Assembly: GCF_014192055.1 (NCBI RefSeq)
Contig: NZ_JACHXM010000008.1
Location: 62,001-126,000 of the forward strand
Source of the DNA: Halomonas organivorans
GTDB taxonomy: Bacteria; Pseudomonadota; Gammaproteobacteria; Pseudomonadales; Halomonadaceae
DNA length: 64,000 nucleotides
Reading direction: 5' to 3'
Part shown: piece by piece, positions 39,506 through 49,132 of the stretch
Layout of the letters: every line of letters begins with the position of its first letter
How positions within the stretch are numbered: the stretch's first letter is position 1
The notes under the pieces: model-generated
The model's database searches: none
Seen by the model: the letters and a program-made list of their open reading frames with translations, nothing else
Told to the model about the DNA's origin: nothing
Translations under genes and position numbers: made by a program

Positions 39506-40957
39506 TCACGACTCGGGCTGCGGCGGAGCACCAATGTCCATTGCCTCGTCATAGCGGCCGCCCTCCCGCGCATCGGGCAGCGTCAGATAGACGCTCTGGT
39601 CGTCCGCCAGCCAGTCATTGATCGACTCGATGGCCTCGACATTGAGGGTGCCCGACTGCTGGCGCAGGGTGAGCAGGTCGATCACATAGCTGAAGCGGGC
39701 ATCGGCATGGTTGGCAATGGCGTCATAGAGATTCTGCTCGGCGTTGAGCACGTCGACGATGTTGCGGGTGCCCACCTCGTAGCCGGCACGCGTGGCGTCC
39801 AGCGCACTCTGGTTGGAAACGATGGCCTGGGCCCTAGCCTCTACCGTGGCCACGTCGTTGCTGACCTGGGTATACAGCGAACGTACCTGCTGGATGGTCT
39901 GGCGACGCTGGTCCTCGAAGTCGTACTGACTGGCCTCGAGGGAATAGGTGGACTGGCGAATGCCGGCGCTGGTTCGCCCGCCGGTGTACAGCGGCAGGCT
40001 CACGCCCACGCCGACCTGGCTTGAGGACGAATGTCCCTCGACGCCATCCTGGTCGGCATCGGCATAGTCGTAGCTGGCGAAGGCCTCGACCACCGGCAGC
40101 CGCTGCGCCTGAGCGATATCCACGCCGCTGCGCGATACCTCGACGCCGGCCTGGCTGGCCAGCACCAAGGGGCTGTTGTCCATTGCCAGATCGACCCAGG
40201 CATCGCGACCAGACGGCTCGGGGGGCGTGACCGGCATGGTTTCCTGGAGGGCATCGATGCTCTCGTAGCGCTCCCCGGTCAAGCGCTCCAGGGCTTCGAA
40301 GCTGACCTGCAGATCGCTCTCGGCGGCGATCCGCTCGGCGCGGGACTGGTCATAGCTGGCCCGAGCCTCTTCCACTTCGGTGATCGCGATCAGGCCGACA
40401 TCGAACTGCTCCTGGGCCTGCTCGAGCTGGCGCCCGATCGCGCGCTCCTGGGCACGACGTGCCTCGAGGATCTCGTAGGCCCGCAGGATATCGAAGTAGG
40501 CCGACGCCACGTCGATCAACACCTGCTGCTCGGTGGCGGCCAGTTGGTAGGTCTGCTGGTCGATCTGGCGCTCGGCCTGATCGACCTCGGCACTGTTGGC
40601 CGCGTCGAACAGTGCCTGAGTGGCCTCCAGGGATAGCGCAGCGCTGTTATAGCTGTCGTCGCTGGACGCCGCACCGCTCCCGGCGGCGAGCGTCGAACGC
40701 TGGCTCTCGTACTGGCGGTTGTGCGCCACCTGCCCCGAGGCCGTGACCTGTGGCAGCAGATCGCCACGGGCAACATCGCGTCCCGCCTCCACGCTGCCAT
40801 ACTGGGCACGCGCCGAGGCCAGGGTGGCGTTGTTGTCGATGGCATCGCGGGTGATGGTCAGCAGATCAGCGGCCTGCGCCTGGCTGGCCAGCGACATGGC
40901 CAGAAGGCAGGGCAACAGGGCGCGCCGCCCCACCGGCACCGGATGATACGGCTTCAT
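39506..40957 (-). CDS. TolC-family outer membrane efflux channel
   Basis: This 483-residue protein has a signal peptide (residues 1-29, ending SLASQAQA) and two TolC repeats of alpha-helices around short strands (for example VLIDVASAYFDILRAYEIL and TTRSAGIRQ-like SAGIRQSTYSLE). It is the outer membrane duct of the pump. The ATG at 40957 has AAGGAA upstream; the frame continues but without signal sequence. It is the first gene of the pump cluster and has its own candidate operator. Confidence 0.94.
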   Translation of the reverse strand: MKPYHPVPVGRRALLPCLLAMSLASQAQAADLLTITRDAIDNNATLASARAQYGSVEAGRDVARGDLLPQVTASGQVAHNRQYESQRSTLAAGSGAASSDDSYNSAALSLEATQALFDAANSAEVDQAERQIDQQTYQLAATEQQVLIDVASAYFDILRAYEILEARRAQERAIGRQLEQAQEQFDVGLIAITEVEEARASYDQSRAERIAAESDLQVSFEALERLTGERYESIDALQETMPVTPPEPSGRDAWVDLAMDNSPLVLASQAGVEVSRSGVDIAQAQRLPVVEAFASYDYADADQDGVEGHSSSSQVGVGVSLPLYTGGRTSAGIRQSTYSLEASQYDFEDQRRQTIQQVRSLYTQVSNDVATVEARAQAIVSNQSALDATRAGYEVGTRNIVDVLNAEQNLYDAIANHADARFSYVIDLLTLRQQSGTLNVEAIESINDWLADDQSVYLTLPDAREGGRYDEAMDIGAPPQPES

Positions 40958-40986
40958 CGGCAAGTTCCTTCTGCGAGAGTGACTAT

Positions 40987-41008
40987 ACATTCATTGTCGC
41001 ATGTTTGT
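40987..41008 (-). promoter_or_regulatory. Candidate TetR operator upstream of the TolC-like gene
   Basis: ACAxxCAT-N6-ATGxxTGT is a 22-base dyad of the same length as the operator at 39476-39497, 30-51 bases before the channel gene start. Confidence 0.55.
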
Positions 41009-41123
41009 GACGTCAATCCATCATCATCCATGCAATTAGCGTGAAAATTATCGCGCCGTCCGTCGAATGCCGGAGAATCGTCTATGCTGCGAAGCAGCAT
41101 ACCCCATACCAGGATAGCGACCC

Positions 41124-42044
41124 ATGGACGACTTGACCCTCGTGCGCGTCAGGGAACTGGAGGTTGCCGTACGCATCTGGCACCCCGGAGCGCCTCGCAC
41201 CCTGATCGCCTGGCACGGCCTGGCGCGCCACGGCGGCGATTTCGCCGAGTTCGCCCGCCGGCTGGGCCCCGACTGGCGAGTCCTGGCGCCTGATACCCCT
41301 GGGCGCGGCCTGTCCAGCTGGTCGCTCTATCCCTCCCATGACTACTTATACTCGCACTACATGACCATAGCAGTCGCGGTGCTGGAGCACTTCCATCTCG
41401 AGCGCGTCTCCTGGGTCGGCACCTCCATGGGCGGTCTGCTTGGCATGCTGCTGGCCGCCGAACCGGAGACCGCCGGACGCATCGAGCGTCTGGTGCTCAA
41501 CGACGTCGGCCCGGAACTGGACCCGGACGGCCTGGCATCGCTAGCCAGCTACTTCGGCGTACCGCACCGCTTCGGACGTTTCAGCGAACTCGCCGCTGAG
41601 CTGCGTCGACATTACGCAGGCTTCGGCATTCACGACGAGGCCACCTGGCGACGCCTGACCCTGGAGAGCGCCCGCCGGCTCCCCGACGGCGGCTGGACCT
41701 ATCACTATGATCCACGCATCGGCGAGCAATTCGTCCACGACACGCCCCGCGACACCTGGGCCGACTGGCGTGCCATCCGCTGCCCGCTGATGGTGGTGCG
41801 CGGCGCCGACTCACCGCTGCTGCGCGCCGAGACCATCGAGCGCATGCGCCGCGAACAGCCGACGCTGACGCACATCGACGTCACCGGTTGCGGCCACGCC
41901 CCGATGCTCGACCACCCCGAACAGGTCGCCCCCATCGCCGACTTCCTGGCACGCCCGCTGCCCGCCACGCCGCCTGTATCGCATCGCGAAGTGGCCTGGT
42001 GGCAGCGTAGCTGGGCCTGGCTACGCCGACGAATCCGCGGCTGA
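41124..42044 (+). CDS. Alpha/beta hydrolase
   Basis: This 306-residue protein has the nucleophile motif GTSMGG, an oxyanion-hole region WHGLARHGGD, a GADSPLL acid strand and the catalytic His in GCGHAPML. The substrate is not deducible. The last 30 residues are Trp/Arg-rich (WWQRSWAWLRRRIRG), unusual for the family. It is divergent from the tolC-like gene and ends 2 bases from a convergent gene. Confidence 0.9.
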   Translation: MDDLTLVRVRELEVAVRIWHPGAPRTLIAWHGLARHGGDFAEFARRLGPDWRVLAPDTPGRGLSSWSLYPSHDYLYSHYMTIAVAVLEHFHLERVSWVGTSMGGLLGMLLAAEPETAGRIERLVLNDVGPELDPDGLASLASYFGVPHRFGRFSELAAELRRHYAGFGIHDEATWRRLTLESARRLPDGGWTYHYDPRIGEQFVHDTPRDTWADWRAIRCPLMVVRGADSPLLRAETIERMRREQPTLTHIDVTGCGHAPMLDHPEQVAPIADFLARPLPATPPVSHREVAWWQRSWAWLRRRIRG

Positions 42045-42046
42045 CG

Positions 42047-42889
42047 TCAGTCTTCCTGCTCCACCCGCGCCAGGGCTCGAGCCACACCCTCCCGATAGGC
42101 GCCGCCGAACAGCAGCAGGTGATTGAGCAGCGGATACAGCTGGAAGAGCGCCTCGCGACGAGGCCAATCGGCGGGCTCACCGCCCTGCCAGTAGGCCTCG
42201 AAGAAGGCCGGTGAAGGGGCGCCGAACAGCGTCAGCATGGCCAGGTCGACCTCCGGGTAGTGACGATAGACCGCCGGGTCGATCAGCGCCGGCCCCCGGG
42301 CCGTGTAGAGCACATTACCCGACCACAGATCGCCGTGAACCAGGCTCGCCGGGGCGTCCGGCAGCCAGGCCTCGAGGCCATGGGCCACGCCCTCCACGCG
42401 CTCACCAAGCCGGTCGTCCAGCAGCCCCCGGGCATGGCAGGCCTTGGCCAGCGGCAGCAGCCGGCGCTCGCGCTGGAAGACACGCCCGTCGGTTAGTGGT
42501 GCGTTGGGCTGCGGCGTCGCACCGCAGGCGTTGTCAAAGGGCCAGCCGTGGGGCTCATGACCGGCCGCGTGGAGTTCGCGCAGTCCCTCCGCCAGGGCGA
42601 TCTCGTCGTGCGGCGTTCGAGCCCCCGGCACCAGGGCCTCCATGACCAGCCAGCCATCGCCCTCACCCCACACCTCGGGCACTACCAGTCGCGACGTCGC
42701 GGCGCGCAAGGCCTGCAGCCCTTGCGCCTCGCCCCTCAATCGACCGGCGTCGTCGTACTTGGCCACCGCCTCGCCGCGGTCGGTGGACAGCCGGTAGACG
42801 GCGGCGATATCACCGCCGGACAGCGGCACCAATGCGCCGGCAGGACGAATCCCCAGGCGGCGCAACAGTTGGTCGAGGGCATCGGGCAT
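42047..42889 (-). CDS. Fructosamine kinase family protein
   Basis: This 280-residue protein has the kinase-like SGGDIAAVYRL, LVMEALVPG, catalytic LVHGDLWSGNVL and metal-binding DPAVYRHYPEVDLAM motifs of the fructosamine-3-kinase/ketosamine-3-kinase family. Such enzymes phosphorylate sugar-amine adducts to aid their removal from proteins. The length fits. It ends 2 bases from the hydrolase on the opposite strand. Confidence 0.9.
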   Translation of the reverse strand: MPDALDQLLRRLGIRPAGALVPLSGGDIAAVYRLSTDRGEAVAKYDDAGRLRGEAQGLQALRAATSRLVVPEVWGEGDGWLVMEALVPGARTPHDEIALAEGLRELHAAGHEPHGWPFDNACGATPQPNAPLTDGRVFQRERRLLPLAKACHARGLLDDRLGERVEGVAHGLEAWLPDAPASLVHGDLWSGNVLYTARGPALIDPAVYRHYPEVDLAMLTLFGAPSPAFFEAYWQGGEPADWPRREALFQLYPLLNHLLLFGGAYREGVARALARVEQED

Positions 42890-42945
42890 GGCGTAGCTCC
42901 GGTCGAATATCGCCCCCGAGGCTCGTCCCTCGCTCCACCCTTGTC

Positions 42946-42975
42946 AAAAAAAAGCCGCCCCAGGGGGTGGGCGGC
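42946..42975 (-). terminator. Rho-independent terminator of the fasciclin gene
   Basis: On the minus strand GCCGCCC and GGGCGGC form a 7-bp stem followed by eight T residues, 43 bases after the fasciclin stop codon. Confidence 0.9.
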
Positions 42976-43017
42976 AAATCTCGGGTCGCAGGCGCAACCA
43001 CGGGCGGGCGTCAAGAG

Positions 43018-43524
43018 TCACTCGGGCATCAGCACTCCGTCGATGACGTGTATCACACCGTTGCTGGCCTCGATATCGGGCTGAATAACGGTGGCATCGT
43101 TCACCATCACCTTGCCGTCCATGGTGGTGATGGTCAGGTCCTGACCCTGAACGGTGGTAGCGCTGTCTGCCGCCATGGCGTCCTCGGCCATGATCTTGCC
43201 CGGCACCACGTGATAGGTCAGTACCGACGTCAGCGTTTCGCGGTTCTCGGGCTTGAGCAGGTCGTCTACGGTACCCGCCGGCAGAGCAGCGAAGGCATCG
43301 TCGGTAGGGGCAAAGACGGTGAACGGCCCCTCTCCCTTCAGGGTCTCGACCAGCCCCGCGGCCTTCACGGCGGCAACCAGGGTCTCGAACTGGCCGGCCT
43401 CCACGGCAGTGTCCACGATATCGGCTTTCATGCCGTGCTGGTCAGCCTGGACGGCGCCAGCAAGCATCAGGCCCATCATCCCGGTACCTATCCACTTGGG
43501 TGCTGCGGAGATAAAAGCTTTCAT
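43018..43524 (-). CDS. Secreted fasciclin-domain protein
   Basis: This 168-residue protein has a signal peptide (1-27) and one FAS1 domain: [51 protein letters not shown] and [13 protein letters not shown]. It is probably an extracellular or periplasmic adhesion protein. The ATG at 43524 with GAGGAG upstream starts the signal peptide. A strong terminator follows. Confidence 0.92.
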   Translation of the reverse strand: MKAFISAAPKWIGTGMMGLMLAGAVQADQHGMKADIVDTAVEAGQFETLVAAVKAAGLVETLKGEGPFTVFAPTDDAFAALPAGTVDDLLKPENRETLTSVLTYHVVPGKIMAEDAMAADSATTVQGQDLTITTMDGKVMVNDATVIQPDIEASNGVIHVIDGVLMPE

Positions 43525-43721
43525 CGTCAATCGCTCCTCTGAAGCAACACGAGCGCGTATCGCTCGACCTGACGGAGAGGCGCCGCCTCTTCCTATACAA
43601 CATATAGGATATGTACACGTATTGGACAAGTATTTTTTTGCGCTGCTACCGCCCGATGAATGACGCTGCCCCGGCTTCTATGGCACAACGAGACGCCGAC
43701 ACCAGCGGACAGGAGATCATC

Positions 43722-44033
43722 ATGTACAAGCTCGCCTTCTTCGTTCCCGTGGCAGACGCCGAAGCCGTCAAGGAGGCCGTTTTCGCGACCGGAGCCGGGC
43801 GCATTGGCGACTACGAGGCCTGCTGTTTCCAGACGTCCGGCACCGGCCAGTTCCGCCCGCTGGCCGGGGCGACCCCGCATATCGGCCGGGTCGGCGATAT
43901 GGAAAGGGTGGAAGAACTCAAGGTGGAGCTGGTCTGCGAGGACGCCTTGATCCGCGAGGCACTGGCCGCGCTGCGGCGAGCCCATCCCTACGAGGAACCG
44001 GCCTATGACGTCTGGCGGCTCGCGGACCTGTGA
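43722..44033 (+). CDS. YqfO/NIF3-like small domain protein
   Basis: This 103-residue protein (YKLAFFVPVADAEAVKEAVF, GRIGDYEACCFQTSGTGQFRPL, RRAHPYEEPAYDVWRL) matches the stand-alone CutA/NIF3-insert-like domain. HPYEEPAYDV is the hallmark. The function is unknown in bacteria. AGGAG precedes the ATG. Confidence 0.88.
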   Translation: MYKLAFFVPVADAEAVKEAVFATGAGRIGDYEACCFQTSGTGQFRPLAGATPHIGRVGDMERVEELKVELVCEDALIREALAALRRAHPYEEPAYDVWRLADL

Positions 44034-44071
44034 TCGAGGCGGCAAGAACGCCGCCCCTGGCCGCTACTGCA

Positions 44072-44629
44072 TCAGGCCGAGCCGAAGTAGCGCTCGCGAT
44101 CCTCGGGCGTGATATCGCTGATGTGCAGCGGAAAACCGCCATCACGGCGGTCGGCGAAGAAGTGGCGCAGGGTGCGCTCGATGGTGGGAAAGGCCAGCTC
44201 GTCCCAGGGGATCTCGTGCTCCTCGAACAGCGCGACCTCGAGGCTCTCCGGACCGGCACCGTAGTCGCCGGTCAGGTCGGCGCGAAAGATCATGAACACC
44301 TGGTCGATGTGCGGCAGATTGATCAGGGTATAGAGATCATGGATCGCCACCTCGGCCAACGCCTCTTCGCGCGTCTCGCGGGCCGCCGCCTCGACGGTGG
44401 TCTCGGCGTTTTCCATGAAGCCCGCCGGCAGCGTCCAGAAGCCCTTGCGCGGCGAGATGGCCCGGCGGCACAGCAGCACCTGCGAGCCCAGCACCGGCAG
44501 GGTACCGGCGACAATGCGCGGGTTCTGATAGTGGATGGTGCCGCAAGCCTCGCACAGGAAGCGTGGCCGGTCATCACCTTCGGGGATCGCGAATCGGACC
44601 GGCTGACCACAGTGGCTGCAAAAGTTCAT
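44072..44629 (-). CDS. NUDIX hydrolase with zinc ribbon
   Basis: This 185-residue protein has an N-terminal zinc ribbon (CSHCG...CEACG) and a NUDIX box GFMENAETTVEAAARETREEALAEV, in which the usual Gly after EE is Ala-Leu-Ala. It resembles NudC-like NADH pyrophosphatases in build but is shorter. Substrate unknown. Divergent from the gene at 44723 with 93 bases between. Confidence 0.87.
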   Translation of the reverse strand: MNFCSHCGQPVRFAIPEGDDRPRFLCEACGTIHYQNPRIVAGTLPVLGSQVLLCRRAISPRKGFWTLPAGFMENAETTVEAAARETREEALAEVAIHDLYTLINLPHIDQVFMIFRADLTGDYGAGPESLEVALFEEHEIPWDELAFPTIERTLRHFFADRRDGGFPLHISDITPEDRERYFGSA

Positions 44630-44722
44630 GGCGCTCCCTGACAGGCTGGCGACCGGACATGGCCCGGGCTTGACGCCGCGCGCGGCGACTGGGTAAAAGG
44701 AGTGAAACTCGACGGAATCACC

Positions 44723-45343
44723 ATGTTAGAGAAACTCCGCGAGCGCCTGCAAGCGCATGCGCCGCCCCCCTTGCGCGTCGACCTCCCCCAGGCGGCCGTG
44801 CTCATCCCCGTGGTGGCACGCCCCGACCCCACGCTGTTGTTCACTCGCCGAGCGGCCCACCTCTCGACTCACAGCGGGCAAGTGGCCTTTCCCGGCGGCA
44901 AGCGCGAGGAACAGGACGCCAATCTGCTGGCCACCGCGCTGCGCGAATCCGAAGAGGAAATCGCTCTGCCTCCCACCCGGGTCGAGGTGCTCGGCCGGCT
45001 GTCCGACGTGCTCTCGCTGCACGGCATCAAGGTCACCCCCTACGTGGGCGTGATCCCACCGGACCTGCCGTTGTCACCGGATCCTGGCGAGCTGGATGCG
45101 ATCTTCGAGGTGCCGGTGGCGGACTTCCTGGCCGACCGCCGTACCCATACCGACGTGATTCGCGTCGACGGCCGCGACTACTACGTGCCGAGCTATCGAC
45201 ACGACGGCCACGTGATCTGGGGGCTGTCGTCGATGATGCTGGTGGAACTGCTGGCCGAGGGCTTCGGCATGCCGATCACCCTGTTCCAGCGTCCTTCCGG
45301 CGAGCTGCGCTTCCACCCAGAGCGCCGGACGACACCGTCATGA
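44723..45343 (+). CDS. NUDIX CoA/pyrophosphohydrolase (NudL/YeaB-like)
   Basis: This 206-residue protein has LLFTRRAAHLSTHSGQVAFPGGK followed by the NUDIX box ALRESEEEIAL, the pattern of the YeaB/NudL family (CoA pyrophosphatases). The ATG at 44723 has ACGGA at proper distance; an in-frame GTG at 44702 is too close to its ribosome site. It overlaps the next gene by 4 bases. Confidence 0.9.
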   Translation: MLEKLRERLQAHAPPPLRVDLPQAAVLIPVVARPDPTLLFTRRAAHLSTHSGQVAFPGGKREEQDANLLATALRESEEEIALPPTRVEVLGRLSDVLSLHGIKVTPYVGVIPPDLPLSPDPGELDAIFEVPVADFLADRRTHTDVIRVDGRDYYVPSYRHDGHVIWGLSSMMLVELLAEGFGMPITLFQRPSGELRFHPERRTTPS

Positions 45344-45990
45344 GCCACCCGCATCTGCCTACCCATCGACTCACCGAGCTGGTCGACGCCCTGGTCGAAC
45401 AGGGCTGGTATAAAGGCGACGCCTTCCTCCCCGAGGCACTGCACGTCCCGCTACTGGCCGAAGTCGAAGCGATGGCCGCCCGCGACGCGCTGGCCGCCGC
45501 CGGCGTCGGTCGCGGCAGCGAGCATCATCTGCGCCACGACATTCGCGGCGACGCCATCCGCTGGCTCGACCGGGAGAGCCTGGCCCAGCGCCGCTACCTG
45601 GAGGCCATGGGCGAGCTGCAACAGGCCCTCAACCAGGCCCTGTTCCTCGGGCTGTTCGAGTATGAGGCCCATTTCGCCCAGTACCCGCCGGGAGCCTTCT
45701 ACCGCCGCCATCTCGACAGCTTCCGGGGCCGCGCCAACCGGGTGATTTCCACCGTGGGTTATCTCAACGCCGACTGGCCTGCCGACGGCGGGGGCGAAAT
45801 GGTGATCTTCGACGCCGACGCCCCCGAGCAGGAGCAGGCACGAGTGCGCCCGGAAGCCGGCACCTTCGTGTGCTTCCTCTCGGATCGTGTCCCCCACGAG
45901 GTTCTACCAACCCGCTATCCCCGCGCCAGCATCGCCGGCTGGTTCCGGCGCAACGCCTCGCTGGGCGGCCTGGTGGATCCGGCCCACTGA
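45340..45990 (+). CDS. 2-oxoglutarate/Fe(II) oxygenase family protein
   Basis: This 216-residue protein has the iron site His-x-Asp (YRRHLDSF) with distal His in RVPHEVLPT and the co-substrate Arg in RASIAGWFR. GGGEMVIFD is the conserved turn between. It fits the YbiX/PHD-like branch. Its stop overlaps the kinase start, so they are cotranscribed. Confidence 0.9.
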   Translation: MSHPHLPTHRLTELVDALVEQGWYKGDAFLPEALHVPLLAEVEAMAARDALAAAGVGRGSEHHLRHDIRGDAIRWLDRESLAQRRYLEAMGELQQALNQALFLGLFEYEAHFAQYPPGAFYRRHLDSFRGRANRVISTVGYLNADWPADGGGEMVIFDADAPEQEQARVRPEAGTFVCFLSDRVPHEVLPTRYPRASIAGWFRRNASLGGLVDPAH

Positions 45991-47180
45991 TGGCGAATGA
46001 ACGAGCGACGCTCGAGGCCCGCGTAGCGGCGCTCGAGGCCGACAATGCCAAGCTAGAGGCACGCGCTGCGCGGCTTGCCGAGCAGCGCGATCACTATCGC
46101 TGGCTGACCGAGCACACCACCGACCTGATTTCGCGGCACGCCCGGGACGGCACCTTCCTCTACGCCTCTCCGGCCGCCCGCGAGCTGATCGGCTACGCCC
46201 CCGAGTCGCTGATCGGCGTCTCGGCCTATGACCTCTTCCATCCCGACGACCTGGCCGACCTGCTCGCCAAGTCGCCGCGGGTCTATCACCGCGATGGATT
46301 CTATCGGCTCTGCTATCGTTTCCGCGCCCGGGATGGCCATTACATGTGGATCGAGACCACAAGCCGCACCCGTCGCGATCCCGTCAGCGGCGAGCTGCTG
46401 GACATTCTCTGCGTCTCCCGGGACGTGACCCTGCGCCGTCGCGCCGAGGCCCAGGCCCATCGCCACCAGGAGCAGATCGCCCACGCCAACCGCCTGGCGG
46501 CCACCGGCGAGCTGGCCTCGACCATCGCCCACGAGCTCAACCAGCCGCTGGCGACCATCGCCAACTACGCCAGCGGCGCGCTGATGCGACTCGAAACGTC
46601 ACCGGACGCCCCGGCCCGGAGCCTGACACTACCGCTGACCCGGATTCACGAACAGGTCGGCGATCTCGCCGAACGGCTGCGCCTGATCCGCACCTTCGTG
46701 CGCCGCGGAGAGACCCGCTGCGCCCCGCTGGCCTTCGCTACCGCCGTCGACGGTGCCGTTCGGCTGTGCGACTGGCAGTTCCGACAGGCCGGCGTACGCC
46801 TGACGCTCGACCTGCCGGACGACCTGCCTAAGGTGCACGGCGATCCGCTGGCCCTGGAACAGGTGCTGGTCAACCTGCTGCGCAACGCCCTGGACGCCAG
46901 CCGAGAATGCCCAAGGGCCGAACGGGTGACGATCTCGGCCCGTGGACAAGGCCCCCGGGAGCTGATCTTTCAGGTGCACGATCAAGGCGCGGGGGTGAGC
47001 GAAGCGGCCCAGGAGCGATTGTTCACCCCCTTCCATACCACCCGTGACGATGGCCTGGGCATGGGGCTCGCCATCGCCCGCTCGCTGATGGAAGCCATGG
47101 GCGGTGGGCTGGTTCTCGCAGGGACCGGCGACGATGGCACCCTGTTTCAGGGCACCCTGCGCCTCGCCGCCCCCGACTGA
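45990..47180 (+). CDS. PAS-domain sensor histidine kinase (FixL/DctS-like)
   Basis: This 396-residue kinase has an N-terminal coiled coil (1-40), one PAS domain (about 40-160, with a PAC motif RFRARDGHYMWIE), the H-box IAHELNQPLATIANY, and HATPase_c boxes (NLLRNALDAS, DQGAGV, GLGMGLAIARSLME). There is no membrane segment and no obvious haem-binding site. The likely partner is the regulator at 49133, separated by phaC on the other strand. Confidence 0.92.
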   Translation: MANERATLEARVAALEADNAKLEARAARLAEQRDHYRWLTEHTTDLISRHARDGTFLYASPAARELIGYAPESLIGVSAYDLFHPDDLADLLAKSPRVYHRDGFYRLCYRFRARDGHYMWIETTSRTRRDPVSGELLDILCVSRDVTLRRRAEAQAHRHQEQIAHANRLAATGELASTIAHELNQPLATIANYASGALMRLETSPDAPARSLTLPLTRIHEQVGDLAERLRLIRTFVRRGETRCAPLAFATAVDGAVRLCDWQFRQAGVRLTLDLPDDLPKVHGDPLALEQVLVNLLRNALDASRECPRAERVTISARGQGPRELIFQVHDQGAGVSEAAQERLFTPFHTTRDDGLGMGLAIARSLMEAMGGGLVLAGTGDDGTLFQGTLRLAAPD

Positions 47181-47187
47181 CACCCCA

Positions 47188-48975
47188 TCAGGACATCAGC
47201 ACGAAGCGCCCGGGGGCATCCTCCAGCGGCGGATGGCGTTCGCTGCCCAGCGACGGTGGCGCCACACGCGCGGAGGAATGCGCCACCAGCCAGGCTTGCC
47301 AGGCCGGCCACCAGGATCCCTTCTCGGTTGGCGCCGACCCGCGCCAGGTATCCGGATCGAGATAGCGGTCGGTACCGCGCCGGGTACAGCACTGGTAATG
47401 GCGTCGGGGATGGCCCGGCTCGCTGATGATGCCCGCGTTGTGGCCGCCGTTGGTCAGCACGAAAGTGACCTCGTCGGCATCGGCGAGCAGGTGAATCTTG
47501 TACACCGAACGCCAGGGCGCCACGTGATCCTCGTCGGTGGCCACGCTGAACAGAGGCACCCGGATATCGCTGATCGCCACCGGCCGTCCCTCCACGCCGT
47601 AACGGCCGTTGGCCAGATCGTTGTCGAGGAACAGCCGGCGCAGATACTCGGAGTGCATCCGGTACGGCATGCGCGTCAAATCGGCATTCCAGGCCATCAG
47701 GGCATTCATCGGCTGGCGTTGGCCGAGCAGGTAACTGTGCACCACCCGCGACCAGATCAGATCGTTGGAGCGCAGGATCTGGAAGGCGCCGGCCATCTGG
47801 TAGCCATCCAGATACCCGCGATCCCACATCATGCTTTCCAGGTAGGAAATCTGGCTCTCGCCGATGAACAGCATCAGCTCGCCGGCTTCGGTGAAGTCCA
47901 CCTGGGTGGCCAACGTGGTCAGGCTGGCCAGGCGCGGGTCGGCATCGCGTGCCATGGCAGCCGCCACGATCGACATCAGGGTCCCGCCCAGACAATAGCC
48001 CACGCCGTGAACCCGATCGCTGCCGGTGATCTCGACGATCGCGTCCAGCGCCGCCATCGGGCCCAGCCGCCGATAGTCGTCCATGCCCAGCTCGCGGTCG
48101 TCGGAATCCGGGTTGCGCCAGGAGATCATGAATACCGTATGGCCCTGGCCGACCAGATACTCGACCAGCGAGGCACCGGCATGCAGGTCGAGGATGTAGT
48201 ACTTCATGATCCAGGCCGGCACGATCAGCACCGGCTCGGCATAGACGCGTTCGGTGGTCGGCGCGTACTGGATCAGCTCGATCAACCGGTTGCGATAGAC
48301 GACCTTGCCAGCCGTAGTGGCCAGTTCGTGGCCTACCCGATAGGCCTCGGCGCCCACCGGCGGGCGGCCGGCCAGCGCCCGCTGCGCATCCTCCAGCAGG
48401 TTGTGCCAGCCCTGGACCAGGTTCTGACCTCCCGTGGCCAGGGTCAGCGAGGCGACTTCGGGGTTGAGCCAGGGCAGGTTGGAAGGCGACCAGCGATCCA
48501 GCCACTGGCGCACCACGAAGTTCACGACTCGCTCGCGCTCGACCGGCAAGCCGGTCACGTCGGTGGTGGCGATATGCCACCACTGCTGATTCAGCAGAAA
48601 GGCCTGGTAGTAGAGGCTGTACGGCCACAGTCGCCAGGCGGGGGCACGAAAGCGTCGATCCTGGGGCATCGGCTCAATGCATGGCTCGACACCCGGGTCC
48701 AGCGCCAACCGCTGCAGGTAATGTCCCAGTCGCCAGGCCTTGCGCCCGGCCTTGTCGACGAGCTCGATCTGCTTGCCCGGCGACAGCGCCAGGTGCATCA
48801 GCCACTCGGCCTGGGTGCTGGCCAACCCCGCCGGCGAGATACCGGCCGTCAGTTTTGCCAGGCCGGCATGGAAGGCTCGATCCAGCTGCAAGGCAATCGG
48901 GTCGACGGCTTCCGACTGCATCGCCTCATCCGATGAGGCGTCTTCCCTGGGCCCCATGTCCGATCCCGACGTCAT
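47188..48975 (-). CDS. phaC: Class I poly(3-hydroxyalkanoate) synthase PhaC
   Basis: This 595-residue polymerase makes PHB/PHA from 3-hydroxyacyl-CoA. Catalytic Cys328 in the lipase-like box GYCLGG, Asp483 (DEDHVAPW) and His512 (GGHNAGI) are conserved, with spacings like those of C. necator PhaC (319/480/508). The N-terminal region is typical of class I. No phaA or phaB is in the window. Its 5' end faces the LuxR-type regulator. Confidence 0.96.
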   Translation of the reverse strand: MTSGSDMGPREDASSDEAMQSEAVDPIALQLDRAFHAGLAKLTAGISPAGLASTQAEWLMHLALSPGKQIELVDKAGRKAWRLGHYLQRLALDPGVEPCIEPMPQDRRFRAPAWRLWPYSLYYQAFLLNQQWWHIATTDVTGLPVERERVVNFVVRQWLDRWSPSNLPWLNPEVASLTLATGGQNLVQGWHNLLEDAQRALAGRPPVGAEAYRVGHELATTAGKVVYRNRLIELIQYAPTTERVYAEPVLIVPAWIMKYYILDLHAGASLVEYLVGQGHTVFMISWRNPDSDDRELGMDDYRRLGPMAALDAIVEITGSDRVHGVGYCLGGTLMSIVAAAMARDADPRLASLTTLATQVDFTEAGELMLFIGESQISYLESMMWDRGYLDGYQMAGAFQILRSNDLIWSRVVHSYLLGQRQPMNALMAWNADLTRMPYRMHSEYLRRLFLDNDLANGRYGVEGRPVAISDIRVPLFSVATDEDHVAPWRSVYKIHLLADADEVTFVLTNGGHNAGIISEPGHPRRHYQCCTRRGTDRYLDPDTWRGSAPTEKGSWWPAWQAWLVAHSSARVAPPSLGSERHPPLEDAPGRFVLMS

Positions 48976-49132
48976 CGTGCATTCCTCCCCTCGACAACCG
49001 CCGCCACGCCTTTCCAGACACGCCTTTCCAGATTAGCAGCTCCTCGGCCCGCGACATGACCGTCGAGGCCGACGAGAGGTACACTGCCCCTGCGCCCGAG
49101 GCGCCCCTCATCGCCCGCCGCCGGAGCCATGC

